Shown here: piece after piece, positions 57,859 to 64,000 of the stretch
Layout of the letters: every line of letters begins with the position of its first letter
Position numbering within the stretch: the stretch's first letter is position 1
NCBI RefSeq assembly: GCF_052857255.1
Contig: NC_135497.1
Span: 114,476,456-114,540,455 of the forward strand
Source of the DNA: Amblyomma americanum
Taxonomy: Eukaryota > Arthropoda > Arachnida > Ixodida > Ixodidae
Length of the DNA: 64,000 bases
Reading direction: 5' to 3'
Notes under the pieces: model-generated
Seen by the model: only the letters and a program-made list of their open reading frames with translations
Database searches by the model: none
Told to the model about the DNA's origin: nothing
Made by a program: the position numbers and the translations under genes

Positions 57859-58823
57859 CAGTGTTGTGGGCGTTACCGAAAAAAAGGAACTAAATACGTT
57901 ACCCGTTACGCTAAAAAAAAGGAATGCGTTACCGCCCTACGTTACCTACAAAAAAGGTAACGCGTTGTCGTTACCGTTACCGAAAAGAAGTATTACTGCA
58001 TGTTACTTTGCCATTACGTCATGGCCATTAATTTTAATTAGTCTTCGCATTAAGAACCTACGATAACAATTTTATTAAGCTCACATTTCACATAATACTT
58101 CTAGCCCAAACAAGATTTTACGCGAAATCCTGATATACCGTGAATACTTTGCGCAAATGTGCACGAGCTTAGCAATGCTATGTGGCCTAAAGTTGCCTGA
58201 AGAGTTACATGTGATGGCTTCTAATCTGTGGCACATGGTGAAGCCATTATCAGAATGTGACATTAAACTCAAAATGACATTTCCTCACCAATTCTAACTT
58301 CACAAAGAAAACATCGCTGAACTCTTAGGTAATTCTGAAAATATGTCATGCTCCAAAATGCTCCGCATGCTTCCACTCTCTAATTTAGAGAGTTGTGTGT
58401 GTGAGTGGTTTGGGAAGGGGAGGTAGGTGAAGGCAAGTGTGTGAATGCGTGTTCGTGCACGTGTTTCTTGTTTTATGGCTATTTTGTATTTTTATTATAG
58501 TTGGGTTCGTTGTCAAGGACAGGTGTTTTCTGGCATGCATGCGAGCCGCAGCAAGGGCCGTCGATAGCACCTGTACATTTTGTTTATTTACAACATCACT
58601 TTATATGCTCTGCGCTTTTTTTTCCTAAAAAAGGGGGCGGAGTGAGTCACAGTTGGAACAAAAAGCAACTAGTAACGTGGCACCTCACGTTACCTAAAAA
58701 TGTTAACTTAAATACTTTACCCGTTATAGTTCCGAAGTGGTAACGAGTGCGTTACTAAGTTGCCGAAAAATGTAACGCGTTACCGGTAACGCCGTTACTT
58801 GTAACGCATTACCGCCGACACTG
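57859..58823. mobile_element. Non-autonomous hAT-type DNA transposon (965 bp)
   Basis: The left end is CAGTGTTGTGGGCGTTACCG. The right end, inverted, is CAGTGTCGGCGGTAATGCG. Flanks are an 8-bp target duplication: GTTGCAAT (57851-57858) and GTTGCAAC (58824-58831), seven of eight matching. Both subterminal regions are rich in short GTAACG/CGTTAC repeats in both orientations (57874-57995 and 58670-58810), as in some hAT families. The interior (58000-58640) has no transposase remains; a TG-rich tract lies near 58390-58470. Confidence 0.85.
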
Positions 58824-58969
58824 GTTGCAACAACCTACTAACCTCGTCCCAACGTATTCGGCATCGGTGCCAAATGTAACAGCTCTTCTGAAAAGCTCAC
58901 AATATCCATTAATGCAAAGTAAGCGACTGAAGGATATCTTTCGAGAACCACCGAGAGCAGTATACTGAC

Positions 58970-59470
58970 TTGCTAAGAATTTACATTGACCTTCTAACTT
59001 CTTTCAATGTTACCACTCCCGTATTCAGCGGCTCTTGTCCTTGCAAACAAACATCGGTCTATAGTTTGTTCTCAAATGACATCACAAGTAGCGGCCAGCA
59101 CCGCTTCTCATTACACAATGAAGATAAAAGGAAACTACACATGCGACACCGATAATGTAGTCTATATGCGTGAGTGTTCCGTGTGCCGGCTTCATTATAT
59201 TGAACAAACGGCGACACCTTTTCGGTTGCGTTTTAATAACCACAAAGCTAACAATACTAGCCAACCTTATTTTACACTGTATAACCAAACACACAGCCAT
59301 TCCCGGCCACTACTCACTCGTTAAACTAAAAGCTACAATTTTGGAATCTGAATTTCGATCACACCACGACCGAGAAGTCAGTGAATCGTTTTCTGATTCA
59401 AAATTAAAAGCTGCCTCGTCAGGCACAAACGAAAGCGTTGGAAAATTAACCTGCCTACCATAATACCATT
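58970..59470 (+). mobile_element. Penelope-like element fragment with a diverged GIY-YIG domain
   Basis: Plus strand. The frame at 59007 gives YTCDTDNVVYMRECSVCRLH, then YIEQTATPFRLRFNNHKANN. After a one-base shift it gives SLVKLKATILESEFRSHHDRE. The layout N-V-V-Y...C-x2-C...Y-I-x-Q-T...R-x-R-x-NNH is a GIY-YIG nuclease with the extra cysteine pair seen in one group of Penelope-like elements. The glycine of YIG is changed to glutamate. The element is truncated on the left and broken by a frameshift. Confidence 0.78.
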
Positions 59471-60113
<643 letters not shown>

Positions 60114-60180
60114 GCAGACAAGCGAAGGGAAATGAGGGCCTCTCTATACATATGACAATGAAAGAAATCAGCAGCCACGG

Positions 60181-60549
60181 AAACCAAGGAGCACAGGGGA
60201 TTTTTTAATTTATGGTGTTGATAAATGCATATTATTATGAATATTTTATCCTTAAAGATAATTGATTAGAAAGCACAAGAAAAACCACATGCAGCCGGTG
60301 GGATGCGAACCCACGACCACCGAATATCGCGTCCGGTGCTCCACCAACTGAGCTACGACGGCGGCTGTCAAATCTTCCGTTGGTAGAGCACCGGACGCGT
60401 AATTCGGTGGTCGTGGGTTCGCATCCCACCGGCTGCATGTGGTTTTTCTTGTGCTTTCTAATCAGCTATCTTTAAGGATAAAATATTCATAATAATCTGA
60501 ATTGATCAACATCGTGAATTTGAAAAAAAATCCCCTATGCTCCTTGGTT
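60181..60549. mobile_element. Two tRNA-derived SINEs head-to-head, forming a large palindrome
   Basis: The left copy is on the minus strand, with tRNA-like head 60368-60289: A box TAGCTCAGTTGG, B box GGGTTCGCATCCC. It continues into AGAAAAACCACATGC (plus strand) and the tail to 60181. The right copy (60378-60549, plus strand) repeats TTGGTAGAGCACCGGACGCG through GGTTCGCATCCCACCGG, TGTGGTTTTTCTTGTGC and the same tail (AATCCCC-x-TGCTCCTTGGTTT), but lacks the start of the A box. The arms are about 170 bp and mostly identical; the spacer is about 25 bp. The pseudo-anticodon loop is CGCGTAA. Confidence 0.88.
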
Positions 60550-60739
60550 TCTGCATATATGCACAGCGTTGCATATGTACGACTAGAGCATTCTAACCAA
60601 GCACTACGCGGTGGGACGCTTTTACTAGTTTTAACAAGCGGCTAGATATCTGCGACAATAGGCTCTAAACCGAGTCAGTGCCTTCCACATACGAGGCCAG
60701 TGCTTTGCATATATGGTCCACCTCTCGCGACCAGGTACT

Positions 60740-61600
60740 TGCGGGGTGAAGCCATATGATTTGAGGTGCAGCAGTGTGCCGCCGCTCGGAGGACGTAGGC
60801 TGCAGGTACAGCGCAGGCGGCGCTCATTGCACAAACTGGTGCGCATCCCAGCGGGCGCTAAAGCGCTACTTTCGGCTAATTTATCGTCGCGGGCTCGAAC
60901 CTGTGTCTCGGCTCGGAGCCGCCGCTGCGCAGGCGCGGGGGGGGGGGGGGGGGAGGCCGCCACCCGAAGCGGCCATTCGCTGTCGCCCGGGAGTCACGCG
61001 GGGTGAGTGCGGATAGCCGGGCGGAACTGGAGGGGCCCGCGGAACAGGATTTGTAATTCAATTGCGCGGAAGACGAACACAAATACGATCATTTATATCT
61101 CGAGCGCTGGGTGTCTGGCCCCAAATAAGATTAGGGGAAGGTCTCGGGGATCCCGGAGGTTGCCAGACCGTTGAGGCTGCCCGCTGAGCTGGAGGTGACA
61201 CATCGCAAGATTGGTTGGGTTCATTGGCGGGGAGTGGGGCCCCGCGGTGTCCCCCGCAAAGGTGGCGCCTCGGCCGCGCAACGCAAAGCGGATAAACAGG
61301 CGTGCAATGCAGATAGCGCACCTTGAGGAAGCGGCGGCCGCGGGGAGCGCAATCAGCGGCGCCGGCGGCGCCAGAAGCGTCGACGCGCCGCCATCGGCGC
61401 CGCGCCAAAAACACAAGAACCGACGCGAACGAGCGCACAGACATTCGCGACATAAAAAGGGCAATTACGGTGATTTATGGGCGCAGAGCCCATTCGCCAG
61501 GCGACAGTTTCAGAAAAGCTCGACAAATCACAGCTGCCCGGTGCGCGCTGCTGATCTTTCCGTGCGCCTTCTTTTTTCTCTTTCCTTTCTTTCTTTAATG
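60740..61600. promoter_or_regulatory. GC-rich CpG island with a 17-base poly-G run
   Basis: CpG-rich stretch with G17 at 60937-60953. It contains GGGCAATTACGGTGATTTATGG at about 61459-61480, including a TTTATGG site at 61474-61480 that matches CCATAAA in the islands near 11143 and 41942. No recognised domain in the open frames of either strand. Regulatory function is inference. Confidence 0.35.
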
Positions 61601-63299
61601 TACTGAGGAAACCTCCGAAAGAGAAGAGGAAACAGATGGGTGCTTCCAAAGGGCATTGCTGGTCGCTGGCCGCATACATCCATGGCTATGTGCGTCGCCC
61701 CTCCAGCTACACGACACGTGGTAGAAAAGGCAATCTATAGGTCCTGAAAAACGCACCCGACTTTTAGTCGCCAAATGGTACACGCCTTAGGCAGCTGCAA
61801 CCTGAGGTATGATAATTCCAAGCTTGAGATGGGGCTGATTTTTTCTGCATCTGCGCGCGATTCCCAGCAGTCGCCATATGAATTACGTATACTATAGGAA
61901 GTGGCCACCGAAAGGTGCCAAAGCTGTATTCGTTAGAAGTTTGACCTGCCATTACGCCGGCCCAGCGGTGAAGAAGTGACAATGTGGATGTTTCGCGCCA
62001 CATGGTGCGCCGCCCATTTTTATTTTTTTTCAATACCGTGAATTATCACCTGAAACGCTCAAAGCAATTCTATGTACTCTATGCGGGCAATGTTTTATAT
62101 ACTAGGCGAGGATGACTTTTTTTTTTCATCCTGAATTCGGCCCTGCGGAGTGAACACCGGGTACGGATTGTACACTGGGAACTACGGTTGGTAGATTACA
62201 TCATCTCTTTCTGCCTCTTGATTCACGCCTACAACTTTCCTTTCTGTCAATCGTTGCGCACTCCTTATTCTTATTTCCAGCTTTTTCATTCACCTCCAAG
62301 CTTCTATACCTCTTCAGTGAGTCACGGCAAGGTACGTTACATCCGTACCTTCCTTGTGAGGGACGCCGGTATGCTGCAGTGAATAACTTGGCGGGGACTG
62401 TCAAATGCACTTCGCCCCATTCTTATCCTTGGACTTATTTCTCTCATTTGCTATTGCTGCTTGGAGTGGTTGTATACCCCTCCACTGCTTCCACGGTGTC
62501 ATTATAAATCGAGCTCACATCATTGTTACCTGACTGGGTTCCATCTGCCCTGCTCTAAGAAGCGAGCGTCTGGCAAAACTGGTCTGAATTCGGAAAAGCA
62601 ACACCACTTATAGCTACGAATTGCATAGCGCGATTTAGTGAAAATTGCAGTGTACTCATTATTACTAATTAGGAGCGTATAGAAAGCAAGCAGAGAAAGA
62701 CGGGGGCGCAGTTCAAAGAAATCATTAAATACACCTGTGATGGAAACCTTACTGTAGAAGCATGCATGTAACTGCATGTAGATTGCATCGAGTACAAGCC
62801 AACTCAGCTTCGCCTTATTTCGTTCTGTGGATGTACAATGCTGCGAAAGAGGCAAACGTTTCTAAATACGTAGCCGTTAGCCGCTTTTAAAATGCCATCA
62901 AACGAGTGCTACCAGCCCGTCCGCGCGATCGACTTGAACAGCAAGTTTAGTGTCTCCGGGGTCTTAAACAAACTCGTTGAGACGGGTTTTCGCACTGGGC
63001 GCCTCGGCGTGGCATTAACCCGGCATATTCTACGAATAAGCGAGACAGTAAACTCGCCACCGTGCTCAGCCTGCAACACACGGGTATGTATATCTGAAGC
63101 AATGAACATGTCCTCCGTCGTGGTTGGTGTTTTGCCTTCTCATTTTCGCACGCGAGATGACAGCTCGGTGAGCCAGACTGCGGTTAAATTCTTCAGCTTT
63201 ATCGTTTCCCTAGGCTGTATACGATTGGCGCGAGCTCTCGGCCCACTAACGGACTGTTGTTTTCCTTTCTTCGTTCTGAATTCGCGGCCGCTTTGGAGC
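61601..63299. other. Intergenic stretch with no recognised gene
   Basis: AT-rich DNA with no supported gene or named repeat. The 109-codon minus frame at 62526-62855 and the start of the 173-codon plus frame at 62892 have no recognisable domain. Confidence 0.45.
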
Positions 63300-64000
63300 A
63301 CTGCTGAATGCCTTGCGTCCACGCCAGACCTGCTGGGCCTCTCGTTAAGACGCTCGAGGTGCATCATTCCCGCAAGAATACAAGCACAGAGCGCACAGTT
63401 TCGTGCCAGGTAAGCTGGAGTGCTCAGTTCCGCGCCGAGTTGATCAGTCAGCGAGCGCATCGCGTTGCCCTCAGAGCCCGAATGGAGCGTGCGGCGCCTT
63501 CCGAGGGCCGACCGGAGCAGCGGCCCTTGTTAACGCTGCTGCTTGGGGGGCGCGGGGCGAGAACGCAGCGTTCGAGCCACGCCTGCCTCTCATTGGCCCG
63601 CGCTCGTTCCGCCCCCGTCGGCGAAAGAGTAACGCGACGAGCACAAAGAGAAAATACCTTTTGAAATATCCTAGCCCCGGCGACAGTCAAGAAGAAAGAG
63701 AAGCAAATGGGAGACGACACCATTACGAAAACACTCTACGGCGCCATCTCCTTAAAATAATGCCCAGCCATTTTCTTTCGTATTACCCCGGCTCGCCCTC
63801 TGGCACCCGCAGATTCCGGCTGATGTCTCTATCCGTCCCCTCGGCTTGTTTGTATTACTTCTTGCCGCGGCTGTATTCATTTCTCCGCGGGCCGCGCCCG
63901 GGCAACGCACAAACAGGCAGCGCCGCGAAGAGAACTTGATGCTTCCTCGTTAAAGTTAAGCGACGTAACGATGCCTCCGCATAGCGAAGCAGCACTCCCG
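63300..64000. promoter_or_regulatory. GC-rich stretch at the window edge
   Basis: CpG-enriched DNA with overlapping open frames on both strands (63403-63939 plus, 63448-63723 minus), none with a recognised domain. It could be regulatory or the edge of an exon outside the window. Confidence 0.25.

Noticed and set aside
60289..60368. tRNA-Thr-like gene
   Set aside because: It belongs to a repeated unit with a shared non-tRNA tail present twice in mirror orientation, so it is a SINE head.

Overview
This is a non-coding, repeat-rich window from an animal nuclear genome, most likely a hard tick (Ixodida). The pointers are a tRNA-derived SINE of the kind described in ticks as Ruka, RNase H-bearing I-type LINEs, RTE and L1-like LINEs, at least three Penelope-like elements (PLEs), a hAT-type element with an 8-bp target duplication, and GC-rich islands in an AT-rich background. 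No host gene with recognisable introns and domains was found. Species assignment is inference; no search was run.

Layout. 1-31 kb is an old tandem duplication of two blocks. Block alpha lies at about 1-1245 and 6049-10325; block beta lies at about 2081-6022 and 15765-30916. Alpha copy 2 is split by a nearly intact I-type LINE (6398-9537) with an 11-bp target duplication. Beta copy 2 is split by a 70-bp satellite array (17817-28778, about 157 units) and by a short 3' tail of the same LINE family (about 29909-30090). Beta copy 1 holds exactly one copy of the 70-bp unit (3976-4045), so the pre-amplification state is visible in the same window.

The 70-bp unit lies inside a conserved open reading frame with four traces here: A (3817-4773, minus), B (28779-29640, minus), C (12482-13690, plus) and D (17667-17816, minus). 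D and B are the two halves of one copy split by the array. A, C and D end at a homologous TAG and differ by in-frame indels. C also carries a perfect 54-bp in-frame tandem duplication. I do not recognise this protein family.

31-38 kb is a decayed I-type LINE on the plus strand with zinc knuckles in ORF1. It is interrupted by a 314-bp insertion with inverted ends and by an antisense PLE fragment that keeps a GIY-YIG endonuclease domain. From 38 to 64 kb there is no gene I can support. That part holds SINEs, LINE and PLE fragments, a short TTCGTTATA-type MITE, the hAT element, a head-to-head SINE palindrome beside a (TA)n tract, a perfect 36-bp palindrome, and several GC-rich islands with embedded homeodomain-type motifs that look like regulatory DNA (inference).
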